Under the pieces are notes generated by a model. It had not been told where the DNA came from. It saw only the letters and a program-made list of their open reading frames with translations, and ran no database searches. A DNA stretch of 64,000 bases, taken from positions 434,001 through 498,000 of the forward strand of contig NC_035932.1 in NCBI RefSeq assembly GCF_000348985.1, written 5' to 3'. Source of the stretch: Huiozyma naganishii CBS 8797. Lineage: Eukaryota > Ascomycota > Saccharomycetes > Saccharomycetales > Saccharomycetaceae. The position numbers were made by a program, and so were the translations under genes. Below, piece after piece: positions 47,574 through 56,795 of this stretch (its first letter is position 1; every line of letters starts with the position of its first letter).

Positions 47574-47684
47574 TCTAGGCAGAGAGCCGGCCTGTTCCAG
47601 TTTTTGCCCGGCCCCGCCACGCTGGGGCCTACGCTTGCTCTCTGCCTGGCGAGTGGCCGCCGCTGGGCAGACACCTCTGCCTGG
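47574..47684. promoter_or_regulatory. IFHL (Ifh1/Fhl1) motif cluster of RPS19
   Basis: Three copies of the CTCTGCCTRG element: reversed as TCTAGGCAGAG at 47574-47584, and forward at 47640-47649 and 47675-47684. The core TCTGCCTA is the IFHL motif of yeast ribosomal-protein promoters. It is shared with RPL25 in this window. Confidence 0.65.
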
Positions 47685-47823
47685 AGCGTTCCGCTCGGTT
47701 GTTGTAATGTAGAATTTATCAAAGATTACTCTCATTTGTGGATTTGTTCAGTACACAGGCTTTAAACAGTGAGGTTCTTGCATCGTGAAGAACACCGTAT
47801 ATACACAAAAACAACCAATAACA

Positions 47824-48644
47824 ATGCCAGGTGTTTCTGTTAGGTACGTTAATTATTCAATGGAACGATTTTGAGGAGGGAACTGTGTGCGTGAGAGAGA
47901 GAGAGAGGAGAACTTATGACCGTGGATATTTTGAGATTGAACAAGGTACCAGATATGAATGCTGTGGTCGAGACTGCAGATCCCTGGACAGGGAAACTTG
48001 ATAATGATGGTTAGACTCTCATTCTTCTTAGAACCTCCTGCATGCTCGATATCAGTGGGCAAGACACTTGCGGAACCGTTCCCTTACACCATGCGTCACA
48101 TGAAATCCTCATAATGTTAAACCATCTTAAAACTTTCCTTACTAACAAATCGTTATATGCTTTGTACGATGCTCATATTACTTATGAGTTTCTACAAATA
48201 CCATAGTACCCCCCTCTACATTTATTCAGAGACGTTTCTGCTCAAGAATTCATCAACGCCTATGCCTCTTTCTTGCAAAGACAAGGTAAGCTAGAAGTCC
48301 CAGGTTACGTTGACATTGTCAAGACCTCCCAAGGTAACGAGATGCCTCCACAAGACTCCGAAGGTTGGTTCTACAAGCGTGCCGCCTCCGTTGCCAGACA
48401 CATCTACTTGAGAAAGCAAGTCGGTGTCGGCAAATTGAACAAGCTTTACGGTAACTCCAAGTCCAGAGGTGCCAGACCATCCAAGCACGTCGACGCCTCC
48501 GGTTCCATCAACAGAAAGGCCCTACAGGCTTTGGAGAAAATCGGCATTGTCGAAATCTCTCCAAAGGGTGGCAGAAGAATCTCCGAGAACGGTCAAAGAG
48601 ATTTGGACCGTATCGCCGCTCAAACTTTGGAAGAAGACGAATAA
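47824..48644 (+). CDS. RPS19: 40S ribosomal protein eS19, two exons
   Basis: Cytosolic small-subunit protein eS19 (144 aa, the same as S. cerevisiae Rps19). Exon 1 is 47824-47843 (MPGVSVR, split in the Arg codon) and exon 2 is 48230-48644, so the sum is 435 nt with stop. The protein is near identical to the yeast form (GKLEVPGYVDIVKTS, GWFYKRAASVARHIYLRKQVG, LEKIGIVEISPKGGRRIS). It uses the codon set of highly expressed yeast genes (TTG, AGA, GGT, TCC) unlike its GC3-rich neighbours. In S. cerevisiae there are two WGD copies; this one sits at the RPS19B position. Confidence 0.97.
47844..48229 (+). other. Spliceosomal intron of RPS19
   Basis: 386 bp. The 5' splice site is GTACGT, a variant of yeast GTATGT. 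The branchpoint TACTAAC is exact at 48140-48146, and the 3' site TTCAG ends at 48229. A GA-dinucleotide run lies at about 47895-47910. No snoRNA boxes are recognised. Reading frame and the known Rps19 protein fix both junctions. Confidence 0.95.
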
Positions 48645-48841
48645 ACGTGTTGACCAAAGCCCTACCCCAATATGCGATTAAAGATTTAATAATCTTGTAT
48701 GTGTGTGTATCATCAATTATATAAGTTGCCTTTCTCTTCATACAAACAGTTTATCGACTATCAATGAAGCTGTAATGCTGGAACGTTTATATGACGGTAT
48801 ATATGCTAAGAGATGCATGCTAAGTAATGTTGACCCGCGAG

Positions 48842-49861
48842 TCAGGTGCAGCAGTACGTGCCTGGGTAAGGCTGTTGTGATGCTGAGGACTCGTCGGGGG
48901 AAGGTTTCGTGATGTCTACCGACGAGGTCTTGATGTTGCGCTTGGTGCCCCTGATACGTAGTTTGAACACATGGTCGTAATCTCGCCAGTCTGCCTCCTC
49001 CTCCTCCTTCTTGCTGTAGTCCTGCTCATCGTCCACTGTGGAGTCCACTGTGTCGCTGGCCATCTCCAAATCGGAACTCGAGTACCGCGATCGGCGTTTC
49101 CTGGCCTCCTCACCGTCGTCGTCATCGTAGCACCCGTTTTCGACGAGGTTAGTGATGACTGCATCAAATGCACGCTCCACGGAGTCCGACCACCGAGATG
49201 TCACCGCGAAATGGGACTCAATGGGGACGTTATATTCCATCCGGGACCGCGCCACGAAATCCGCAACGTCCTCCGCAGTGACCTCTCTGTCGTCGTCCAA
49301 ATCCAGCTTGGTGCCGATGAGGTAGAACCGCGCCCTCTTAAGGTCCGCAGAGGTCAGGTTCTTGAGCGCCTCCGGGATCCAGTACTCGAGACAGCTGTCG
49401 AGCGTGCTCCGCCTGCACGTATCGTAGCAGAGCACGACCCCATGACAGTTCCTGTACAGCGACGGTATTATCGCGTTGCGGAACCGCTCCTGCCCTGCAG
49501 TGTCCCATATGAGACAGTTGAAGAACCTGTGGTCGATATCAATCAACCTGTTCTTGATATCGACACCGATGGTCGTCCGCGTGTCCAGTGCCGCCTCCTG
49601 GGGCGCACCATCAACGGGATCCTTCATCGGCAGCAGGTCACAGTACCGCAGGATCATCGCCGTCTTTCCCACATTCGCGTCCCCTACAAGTAGTAACTTC
49701 AGATGCGTGTGCCCGGCGGAATCCATCAGCAGCGCGGAGTCCCTAACACGCCTGCTTCTCGTGCGTTTCGGCGCCCGCGGGAACTGTGCCGCGGGACTCT
49801 GCGGCGGCGACGCCATGGGCGACTGCCACACATTGAACGAGTGTCTCTTGTTGCTTGCCAT
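48842..49861 (-). CDS. YPT11: Rab-type GTPase Ypt11
   Basis: Rab-like GTPase that moves mitochondria, Golgi and ER into the bud with Myo2 (339 aa; 417 in S. cerevisiae). An N-terminal Ser/Pro/Arg extension covers 1-50. G1 is GDANVGKT (60-67), G3 is WDTAGQERF (119-127), and G4 reads TKLD (184-187) instead of NKxD. An acidic insert follows the G domain (DDDDGEEARKRR, KKEEEEADW). The C-terminus YCCT holds the Cys pair for prenylation. The order RPS19-YPT11-BXI1 matches YNL302-305. Confidence 0.9.
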   Translation of the reverse strand: MASNKRHSFNVWQSPMASPPQSPAAQFPRAPKRTRSRRVRDSALLMDSAGHTHLKLLLVGDANVGKTAMILRYCDLLPMKDPVDGAPQEAALDTRTTIGVDIKNRLIDIDHRFFNCLIWDTAGQERFRNAIIPSLYRNCHGVVLCYDTCRRSTLDSCLEYWIPEALKNLTSADLKRARFYLIGTKLDLDDDREVTAEDVADFVARSRMEYNVPIESHFAVTSRWSDSVERAFDAVITNLVENGCYDDDDGEEARKRRSRYSSSDLEMASDTVDSTVDDEQDYSKKEEEEADWRDYDHVFKLRIRGTKRNIKTSSVDITKPSPDESSASQQPYPGTYCCT

Positions 49862-50114
49862 CTAAAAGAAGCCCTCGTCCTGTGTATCCTACCTCGTGCA
49901 ATCACACAGACCATCAACACAGTCCACAACAGCACTGCATCCTGGTAATGACCAACAGCCGTGTAAGTTAATTGTTCAATTCGTGTTAAATATATATTTA
50001 ATTCAAAAATTGGGTATCTGTTTTAGGGACTACTCATCGCCAACGGTAGATACAGCTACAGACGCACCCAACGCAGCTGGTTTGTGGCGCTAAGGAACAG
50101 ATACAGATACGCAC

Positions 50115-50972
50115 ATGTCTACTACGGTACCACCCCCACCTTACGAGGAGCACAACTCTGGCCAGGCTGCTGTTGGACAGGCTGCAGTGGACCCCTTGCT
50201 CGATGACTTCAACTACTCGACGAAGGTTGCGTTCTGCGACGCGCCTGTCAGGAGGCACTTCACACGGAAGGTGTACACGGTTCTGTCGACGCAGCTGCTG
50301 ATAACGTTCACTTGGTCGCTGTTTGTGAGCAAGTACCGTGTTTTGCAACGGTTCGTGCTGGACCACATGTGGCTGTGGTGGACTGCACTTGCCGTGTCCT
50401 TCGTGACCTGTCTGTGGATCTCGCTGTCTCCTAGAGGTGAGGACTGGGATGCGAAGAACGAGGAGCAAGAGCCCGCGTGGGCACGCAGGGAGCAGCGGCC
50501 ATGGTACATCCTTACGAAATCCCGGCAGTTTGCCCTGCTGATGGTGTTCACCTTCACGGAGGCGTATACACTTGGTGTCGTCTGCCTGACGTACGATTCT
50601 GGGACCGTGCTGAGCGCGCTGCTGATTACCACGGTTGTTGTTGTCGGTGTGTCAGCGGTAGCCATCTCGGGAAGGTTCCAGATTGCTCTTGAGTCGATGG
50701 GGTCAGTGTACTATTGGTTGAACTGGGCACTGTGGCTGATCATTGGGATCGGGTTCTCGTCACTGTTCTTTGGCATCTCAGGGAAGTGGGACCTGCTCTA
50801 CGGGTGGCTCGGAGCGATCGTCTTCACCGTGTACTTGTTTGTCGACACACAGCTTGTGTTCAGGAAAGTGTACGTCGATGAGGAGATAAAGTGTGCGATG
50901 ATGTTGTACTTGGACATCATCAACCTTTTCCTGTCCATCTTGAGAATCCTATCGCACAACGACGACAACTGA
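50115..50972 (+). CDS. BXI1: BAX-inhibitor/LFG family membrane protein Bxi1
   Basis: Seven-helix TMBIM/LFG family protein linked to calcium homeostasis and the unfolded protein response in ER/vacuole membranes (285 aa; 297 in S. cerevisiae). The Pro-rich N-terminus (STTVPPPPYEEH) precedes a family lead-in (VRRHFTRKVYTVLSTQLLITF). Seven hydrophobic segments follow between residues 57 and 280. The C-terminal signature FVDTQLVF...EEIKCAMMLYLDIINLFLSILRIL contains the Asp pair thought to bind calcium or protons. Confidence 0.94.
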   Translation: MSTTVPPPPYEEHNSGQAAVGQAAVDPLLDDFNYSTKVAFCDAPVRRHFTRKVYTVLSTQLLITFTWSLFVSKYRVLQRFVLDHMWLWWTALAVSFVTCLWISLSPRGEDWDAKNEEQEPAWARREQRPWYILTKSRQFALLMVFTFTEAYTLGVVCLTYDSGTVLSALLITTVVVVGVSAVAISGRFQIALESMGSVYYWLNWALWLIIGIGFSSLFFGISGKWDLLYGWLGAIVFTVYLFVDTQLVFRKVYVDEEIKCAMMLYLDIINLFLSILRILSHNDDN

Positions 50973-51161
50973 GTTAATAGTTTTCTGTTAGATATTACAC
51001 ACTTCGTATATATGTACTCACTATACAATATCTTATTATACTATAATACCGTTTGGATGGCTGGAATGATGACTGCTTTTTCTGTTGGTGGGAGATTTGC
51101 GCAAGACACAAACTCTTAATCCCTTCTCCTCTCTCTATTTTATTACCAAGGTTTTTGCAAA

Positions 51162-51590
51162 TCAGATGTAACCGATTCTGTTGGCAATGTCCAAAGCATC
51201 GTAGTCGGAGGTCAATCTGACGTAGGCCTTCTTGGTACCGTTTGGTCTGACCAGAGTGTTGACGGACTGGACATCGACCTCGTATAGCTCCTTGACGGCC
51301 TTCTTGATCTGGTACTTGTTGGCCTTCATGGAGACTTGGAAAACCAAAGTGTTACCGTCCTCGACTTTCTTCATGGCGGTCTCGGAGGTGATTGGCTGCT
51401 CGATGACCTTGTACGAGTCCAATCTGTTGTAGTGAGGGACAGACTTGGTGGCGTATTTAGGAGTTCTCGTCAACTTCAAAGTCTTTGGGAGTCTGAAAGT
51501 GGCAGAGGTTCTGACCTTCAAAGCCTTCTTACCATTGGTACCCTTGACAACGGCCTTCTTAGCAGCAGTAGCTTTAGCGGATGGAGCCAT
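51162..51590 (-). CDS. RPL25: 60S ribosomal protein uL23 (Rpl25), intronless
   Basis: Cytosolic large-subunit protein at the peptide exit tunnel, the docking site of SRP (142 aa, the same length as in S. cerevisiae and almost identical: [20 protein letters not shown] to [14 protein letters not shown]). In S. cerevisiae an intron of about 0.4 kb interrupts the first few codons; here the frame is continuous from ATG to stop. In S. cerevisiae the gene is on chromosome XV, but it sits here between BXI1 and MRPS18, the chromosome XIV-type track. Codon usage is of the highly expressed class. Confidence 0.98.
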   Translation of the reverse strand: MAPSAKATAAKKAVVKGTNGKKALKVRTSATFRLPKTLKLTRTPKYATKSVPHYNRLDSYKVIEQPITSETAMKKVEDGNTLVFQVSMKANKYQIKKAVKELYEVDVQSVNTLVRPNGTKKAYVRLTSDYDALDIANRIGYI

Positions 51591-51786
51591 TATTGAATAT
51601 GTGTCTGTGTTGTCTGTGTTTGATCTGGGAACTTCTCAAGATGTGCACACAAAACACCCTATCAAATACACCAGGTAACACTACAAAGAGCCTAAAACGT
51701 GCAAAGTTTCAGTGACGAGTGCGATGTGGACGGATTTCCAAAGAGAGCGTCATCTGCCTCTGAAAAAAATTGAGAGTTCGTGGAGG

Positions 51787-51875
51787 CCAGGCGGAGATTC
51801 TAGGCAGAGTTTCCGCCTGGGATTCTGAGTCTGGACGGGATTCCAGGCGGAGCCCGCCCCACCGGCTCTGCCTGG
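51787..51875. promoter_or_regulatory. IFHL motif cluster of RPL25
   Basis: Five copies of CTCYGCCTRG in both orientations: CCAGGCGGAG (51787-51796 and 51843-51852), TCTAGGCAGAG (51799-51809), TCCGCCTGG (51812-51820) and CTCTGCCTGG (51866-51875). The 11-base TCTAGGCAGAG is identical to the copy in RPS19. Confidence 0.65.
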
Positions 51876-51975
51876 CTGCGCTTTCTCGAACTCGCGTCCT
51901 TCCCAAACGGGAAATTAATTTAAAGCTGAAAAAAATTACAAAAAATAAAAAAAACAAGTTTTGTGACTGCAAATT

Positions 51976-51990
51976 GCACCCACCCACCAC
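51976..51990. promoter_or_regulatory. Rap1-like site of RPL25
   Basis: GCACCCACCCACCAC resembles the telomeric form of the Rap1 site (CACCCAYACA). It lies about 390 bp upstream of the RPL25 ATG, beyond the A-rich tract and IFHL cluster, the same order as in RPS19. Confidence 0.5.
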
Positions 51991-52016
51991 TGCTCGGAGA
52001 TCGCTATATACATTGA

Positions 52017-52018
52017 AT

Positions 52019-52053
<35 letters not shown>

Positions 52054-52054
52054 A
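52017..52054. repeat. TAC/TGC triplet microsatellite
   Basis: A run of CTA units followed by CTG units, non-coding, between the RPL25 promoter and the MRPS18 3' end. Confidence 0.8.
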
Positions 52055-52074
52055 GTACAATTGGTTGTTCTTGA

Positions 52075-52082
52075 TTATCTAC
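52075..52082 (-). promoter_or_regulatory. Puf3-like element in the MRPS18 3' UTR
   Basis: TATCTACA on the + strand reads TGTAGATA on the MRPS18 strand, 30 nt past the stop; it fits UGUANAUA. Confidence 0.45.
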
Positions 52083-52111
52083 AAAGTACTGGGTACGACC
52101 ACTTCGTTCGG

Positions 52112-52744
52112 TCACAGTCTTCTTATCCGTGGGGAACGTACACCGCCGAATTTCAACGGTGTTGCGTCGCTGATCGTTCTTATCTTGGGCCTGACGAAAG
52201 TACCCTCTTTACCGTTCAAAGCAGCGATGAAAGCGGCTCTGCCCTTCCCGAAATCCTTCATGACAATGTCAATCGGGTGGTTCAGCAAATTCTTCTCCTG
52301 TATCGTCTTGAACATTTTACTAGCCGTCTGAAAGGCAGCCTCGTACTCACCACGCGCGGCCTTCCGGAAACCAAGACACCCAGTAGAGATGGCGATCTTC
52401 ACTTTGGAGGGTAGTTTAGCGTAGTACTGGAACTTGGCGTTGTACGACAGGTCAGGGTGCATCGCCAGGTAGTTCGTGTCCTCCACGGTCGCCGCATACG
52501 TGAAGTGTGTGTTGTTCTTCGTGAAGAGGCAGTGTAGCGTATAACTCCTTGTGATCTCGTTCGGCTTCAACACAGAGAACCCATCAGTGTTTTGCGGATG
52601 CCGCACGTTCGCAAACTGGAACGGTGCCGGGGTGGTACCGCTGTTGGTCACCTGTAGGGGACGCGGTGGACTAGTCGAGTTAAACCTCTTAATGCACCGC
52701 CAGAAACCGCGCTGCGGCCGTTGTAACCCCAAATTACCGAGCAT
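52112..52744 (-). CDS. MRPS18: Mitochondrial ribosomal protein uS11m (Mrps18)
   Basis: Mitochondrial small-subunit protein of the S11 family (210 aa from ATG 52744; 217 in S. cerevisiae). An Arg-rich presequence ([21 protein letters not shown]) leads to the S11 fold: [28 protein letters not shown], then [18 protein letters not shown] and a basic C-terminus ending RSPRIRRL. An upstream open stretch of 27 codons has no family character. Position next to BXI1 and KRI1 agrees with YNL306W. Confidence 0.92.
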   Translation of the reverse strand: MLGNLGLQRPQRGFWRCIKRFNSTSPPRPLQVTNSGTTPAPFQFANVRHPQNTDGFSVLKPNEITRSYTLHCLFTKNNTHFTYAATVEDTNYLAMHPDLSYNAKFQYYAKLPSKVKIAISTGCLGFRKAARGEYEAAFQTASKMFKTIQEKNLLNHPIDIVMKDFGKGRAAFIAALNGKEGTFVRPKIRTISDATPLKFGGVRSPRIRRL

Positions 52745-53369
52745 TCTGTGTCTGTGGCTCTGTGTATGTAAAGTTAGACAGTGTGATCCTCTCCTGCACC
52801 GTCTTGTGGAAGGTTTCTTCGTCACTGTGTGTCTCCCTTTTGAACTGAAAAATTGTATGTAACAGAGACCTGAATGGCTTCACAGAGAGGCAGAGGGCGC
52901 CGACGGAGTTGGTTGAGGAGTGGTGTGCAGTGAGATGGCAGTGCGTAGTTGAGACTCGGGATGGGACGGGTGGTGTGCGTGCACTGTTGCCATTGAACTT
53001 ATGAAACTACCAAGCTCATCTGTAAGGGTTGCTGCTGTTTCCCCGGTTGCTCGACCCAATGCACTAATCGTTGGGGGAAGCAGGTCCCGAGGTTGAAGTT
53101 CGTATGGGATGTACACTAACCCGAGACCAGTGCAGTCCAGGGAGGGACCCAGATGGGACTCGTGGTGAGGACCTCTGCCTTGCCCTGTGGTGGTCAGCCG
53201 CACGCCCTGCTCGTACAACACGATATTGGACTTCTCTAAGCGGTGGAAAATTTTAAGCGATGAGCATCTCTTAAAGTGACGAGTAGCTTTGGTTTGATTC
53301 GAGTTGATGCTCCGTGGTTACGCTTTATATCTGCTCCGTTATCACGTCAGCCTGAGAGAGGATATAACT
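52745..53369. other. Intergenic region where MCK1 is expected
   Basis: 625 bp between divergent MRPS18 and KRI1. S. cerevisiae has the kinase gene MCK1 here. A GC-rich 113-codon open frame on the minus strand (52880-53221) has no ATG at its start and no kinase motif, so no MCK1 remnant can be claimed. Confidence 0.6.
53245..53267 (+). promoter_or_regulatory. RRPE and PAC boxes of KRI1
   Basis: GGAAAATTTTAA (53245-53256, RRPE-like) directly abuts GCGATGAGCAT (53257-53267, PAC). They are about 105-125 bp before the KRI1 ATG, the classic ribosome-biogenesis promoter pair. Confidence 0.75.
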
Positions 53370-55097
53370 ATGCCAAGAAAAAAGTCTGCTTCGAAGAAGG
53401 CCAAGGAGGCCGCATTGAGAGAGTCTCTTAAGAAAGAGGAACAGGTTCAGACCCGCACAGAGGAGCATGGGGGGGAACTAAGTGCCGGTGAATCCGAGTA
53501 CTCTGGGTCATCTTCCTCTGAGGAAGAGGAGGACGATTATGGTGAGTTGGTCACCGAGGATGTCGAGGAAGGTATTAATAAAGTGTTGACTGCCATTAGA
53601 AACAACGATACTTCTACTCTGCTGGACCCGAAGGTAAAATTCTTTCAAGAGTCGGAAGGTAAGACCCCACTGGACAAGAAGAGGGACAAACCGGTGTACT
53701 TGAAGGACTACCACAGAATGAACTTGCTGTCTGGTGACGCATTGAAGGATAACGACCAATTGGATAGAGAGGATTTCTCACGTACGGTGGACGGTCAACA
53801 GTCGTATGTGTCACAGCAGAGGGACGAACGGAACGAACTGTTGAACGAGATCAAGAACGCGGTCGATGTGGCCGGAAGTGATGACAGTGATGACGGGTTC
53901 ATGAAGAAGAAACAACTCGTGGCCAGTACCGACGGTGCCACCGGTACTAGTTCGGAGAAACGGAAACTGCCAGACCCGAAGGAGGGTCAAGGTGATGAAT
54001 TCTTGGACGAGTTCCTACAGAGGCAGGCATGGATTCCTCAACCGGGGGATAAGACGATCGATCTCGATATCGCAGATGCCGCTCTAGAGGACGAACGCAA
54101 TTTCGACGACGCCGTAGAAGACTTCGAAAAGGCGTATAACTTTAGGTACGAGGACCCAAACGCCGCGGAGATCGTGTCGTACGCGCGTACGCAGGCTACA
54201 CTAAGGCGGTCGAAGACCAACTCCCGTAGACGGAAGAGAGAGGATGAAAGGGAGACCAAGATAAAGGAGCACGAAAAGAGGGAAGGTGCCGTACAGAAGA
54301 AGAAGATAAAGAAGGTCAACAAGTTGACGGACGTACTTTCACAATTGCAGAAGGAGTACGGCGCCGAGATTGACGAGAAAATGGTCAACAAGATCACCAA
54401 CACGCTTTTGAACAGCGAATACTCGGAAAACGACTGGGATAACGTCATCGCGGAGCTGTTCAACGAGCAATACTACGAGGACTCTGGAGAAAAGCCCAAA
54501 TGGGACGATGATCTTATGGAGGAGGACAACGAAAACGACGATAATGGGGAAGTGGAGGAACCAGAAGAGGAACCCAAAGAGCAGATCGTTGAAGACACCA
54601 CGGAAGAACCGACTCGCAAGAGCAGAAAGGCCAAGAAGACCGACAAACAGCAGGAGAAGAAGCAGAAAAAGAAGCTTGTGGATCTAGTCGACCACGCTGT
54701 CGAGAAGAACAAAGTGGCATTGCTCGAAGAGGTGGAGAAGGACCTGGAGGAGAGAGGTAGGAGTAAGACTCAGCCGGAGATCAAATTCAGATACCGTGAG
54801 GTGTCCCCTGAGAGTTACGGTTTGAACGCGCGAGAGATATTTGCCGCAGATGACACAGACTTGAACGACTTCATCAGCTTGAAGAAGTTTGCACCTTACA
54901 GAGAGAAAGAGTTACGCAGCAAAGACAAGAGGAAAGTGACCAAGTCGAAACGTCTCAGAGAGTGGAGGAAGAAAGTGTTTAAAGACGAGAAGGGTCTGGC
55001 GGCCGCACTTGCAGAGGGAGGGGAGGACACTATCCCCATCGCACAACCCGTCGAGGAAGTAAAGCACAAGAACAAAAGGCATGATAAACGGCGTTGA
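53370..55097 (+). CDS. KRI1: Ribosome biogenesis factor Kri1
   Basis: Nucleolar protein needed for 40S assembly, partner of Krr1 (575 aa; 591 in S. cerevisiae). It starts MPRKKSASKKAKEAALRESL; the upstream open part lacks an ATG. Highly charged throughout: acidic runs near 60-75 (SSEEEEDDYGE) and 390-425 (EEDNENDDNGEVEEPEEE), Lys-rich 430-460. The conserved Kri1 core is EFLQRQAWIPQPGDK followed by DEDFVEDFEKAYNFRYEDP-type sequence. The C-terminal Kri1 domain begins at FRYREVSPESYGLNAREIF and ends in a Lys/Arg tail. Confidence 0.95.
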   Translation: MPRKKSASKKAKEAALRESLKKEEQVQTRTEEHGGELSAGESEYSGSSSSEEEEDDYGELVTEDVEEGINKVLTAIRNNDTSTLLDPKVKFFQESEGKTPLDKKRDKPVYLKDYHRMNLLSGDALKDNDQLDREDFSRTVDGQQSYVSQQRDERNELLNEIKNAVDVAGSDDSDDGFMKKKQLVASTDGATGTSSEKRKLPDPKEGQGDEFLDEFLQRQAWIPQPGDKTIDLDIADAALEDERNFDDAVEDFEKAYNFRYEDPNAAEIVSYARTQATLRRSKTNSRRRKREDERETKIKEHEKREGAVQKKKIKKVNKLTDVLSQLQKEYGAEIDEKMVNKITNTLLNSEYSENDWDNVIAELFNEQYYEDSGEKPKWDDDLMEEDNENDDNGEVEEPEEEPKEQIVEDTTEEPTRKSRKAKKTDKQQEKKQKKKLVDLVDHAVEKNKVALLEEVEKDLEERGRSKTQPEIKFRYREVSPESYGLNAREIFAADDTDLNDFISLKKFAPYREKELRSKDKRKVTKSKRLREWRKKVFKDEKGLAAALAEGGEDTIPIAQPVEEVKHKNKRHDKRR

Positions 55098-55236
55098 ACC
55101 CGCGGGACAACGCGGTGCGCACGTACGCACAACCATTTATAAGTTGTATCTCTTTTGTAGGTTTATACATATAAAGAGTGGTATACAAAGTCGAGGGAAT
55201 GCAATGGGGCTGGATGTTGGACACTTCCAAACCTTG

Positions 55237-56607
55237 CTACACGTCTTTGCTCTGGTCCCTACTTGTAGAAACATCGTTTACTTTGATGTCTATCTCTGAC
55301 GCGGTTGCAACGTTGCTACCGTGGTAGTTATTGTCGTTATTACCATGGATAGTGGGTGCCGCCGGACTCGCCGCGTTGATTGCGGAGTTCCCTGCCGTGT
55401 TCATGAGGGAGATAGATGCGATGCTGTTAATGCTGCCGCGTCTGATGGCCGGTGTGCCGCCGCCTCCACCACCCGTGATTCTCGGCGAGGGACTGAATAT
55501 GTTGTGTATGTAGTCGCCCATGTTGAAGTTCGGAGTCTTGAGAAGGTTGTGCGAGGCAGAAGACGGAGCTGTTAGTTCTCTTGACGGTGTTGTAGGAATG
55601 GGGGCCAGTTCCGTAGCACTCCTCGGTGGGCCTGTCCTTTTCCGCGGCGTGAGATGCTGCTGGCTCATCGAGTACAGCGAGGGCGATTCCATGAGGTCGC
55701 TGTTAAACGCGTGTACACCTGCAGACGATGAGGACGAGGGAGGGTACATGAACCCGCTGGATCCCACCGTGTGCGGCACTTTGAACGTGGACTGTGGTGA
55801 GGACATTGAGTGCTTCAAGTTCGACAACCTTATGGCGTCGTTTGCGTCAGTATGGTGGTGCGTACCGTATATCGACGAGGACGGCGTTGTAGGGATCCTC
55901 GCTGTACCTCTAGAGGAGGGGTTCTGTTGCTGGTGCTGCTGTTGCGAGCGGGTCGCGGAAGAGTATGGACTCGTCGCAAGGTAGATGAGCAAGTCTGCAC
56001 CTGCGCTGTTGTTGGTGCTGTTCAGGCCCAGAGGTTCCCCAGTGTCGTTGTAAACGCTGTGGTTCCTGATTGGCACCTGCGCTGTGCTCTTCGGAGTTGT
56101 GAATTTCTGGTCAGCAGTGTGCCCACCGGAGGCCTTCTCTGGTGTCCCCGTCTCAATCTTGGTCTTCAGTTTGGTTGGTGTGATTCTTGGCTTGACGTAG
56201 TGCCGTACGGGCGTCGATCCGGAGGTCCGCTGCCTGTCTGCCTCCGCCAGCGTGGTGGTCCCAACACTGGCCTGCCGCTGCTTGAGCGGCGTTCTATCCG
56301 CCTGGTGCTTCTTCCAGGGCGACCCATCCTCCCTGCTCTCCAGATCTGCTTCAGAAGCAGCAGTTGCCGTGCCCGTGCCCGTCTCCCTCTCCACCTCAAC
56401 TTCTCCTTGAAGACTGTCCCTTGCAGTGAAGTCAGCCTGGTCGATACCACTGGACCGTTTTCTTGCAGAGCCCGGGTTTCCAGCGCTGTAACCCCCCAGA
56501 GTCTGGTTCAGACCGACCTTCAATTGCCTCTTCCACTGCGCCAATTGCGCCCGCTGCAAGATCCGCTCGGCCAGCTCGTCCTCACTGCTCCCTGCCGTGG
56601 CGACCAT
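55237..56607 (-). CDS. STB1: G1/S transcription regulator Stb1
   Basis: Partner of Swi6 and Sin3 that regulates MBF and SBF at Start, a Cln-CDK substrate (456 aa; 420 in S. cerevisiae). Mostly disordered, Ser/Thr/Pro-rich with many SP/TP sites. Two diagnostic blocks are visible: [14 protein letters not shown] (about residues 210-223), shared with Whi5-type G1 regulators, and [21 protein letters not shown] near the C-terminus. The N-terminus has an amphipathic helix ([22 protein letters not shown]). Position between KRI1 and ZIM17 matches YNL309W. It shares a 188-bp divergent promoter with ZIM17. Confidence 0.85.
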   Translation of the reverse strand: MVATAGSSEDELAERILQRAQLAQWKRQLKVGLNQTLGGYSAGNPGSARKRSSGIDQADFTARDSLQGEVEVERETGTGTATAASEADLESREDGSPWKKHQADRTPLKQRQASVGTTTLAEADRQRTSGSTPVRHYVKPRITPTKLKTKIETGTPEKASGGHTADQKFTTPKSTAQVPIRNHSVYNDTGEPLGLNSTNNSAGADLLIYLATSPYSSATRSQQQHQQQNPSSRGTARIPTTPSSSIYGTHHHTDANDAIRLSNLKHSMSSPQSTFKVPHTVGSSGFMYPPSSSSSAGVHAFNSDLMESPSLYSMSQQHLTPRKRTGPPRSATELAPIPTTPSRELTAPSSASHNLLKTPNFNMGDYIHNIFSPSPRITGGGGGGTPAIRRGSINSIASISLMNTAGNSAINAASPAAPTIHGNNDNNYHGSNVATASEIDIKVNDVSTSRDQSKDV

Positions 56608-56795
56608 CACGCACGCTGATCTGGAAGACGGCCGTTGGTGTCGCTGTCCCTGACGGTATTGCTGTTGTCAGCGTCCAACACCTCGTCGCATTTGAATCTT
56701 TCAGTTTTAGGATTCGATGCTTACTACAGAGATGGTTGCGACTTGGAGAGCCTGCTGGTGCTGGTACTGGGGGATACGACGACTGCTACAGCGTC

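Larger units (their letters stand above)
46732..47823. other. 1.1 kb promoter region TOS6-RPS19; RPL18 absent
   Basis: Divergent promoters. In S. cerevisiae RPL18B lies between TOS6 and RPS19B; no RPL18 coding trace is visible here. The left part has SBF/MBF sites and the right part has the Rap1/Ifh1 sites of RPS19. A lone GCGATGAG occurs at 47071-47078. Confidence 0.7.
51591..52111. other. RPL25 promoter region
   Basis: 521 bp between the RPL25 start and the MRPS18 stop. It holds the IFHL cluster, a 50-bp A-rich tract (51907-51960), a Rap1-like site and a TAC/TGC microsatellite, listed separately. Confidence 0.6.

Noticed and set aside
47245..47712. 155-codon + strand open frame before RPS19
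   Set aside because: Runs through the Rap1 and IFHL promoter elements; no similarity to RPL18.
52880..53221. 113-codon minus-strand open frame at the missing MCK1 locus
   Set aside because: No ATG at the start, wrong strand for MCK1 and no kinase motifs.
55810..56619. 269-codon open frame on the + strand
   Set aside because: Antisense to STB1, no family features.
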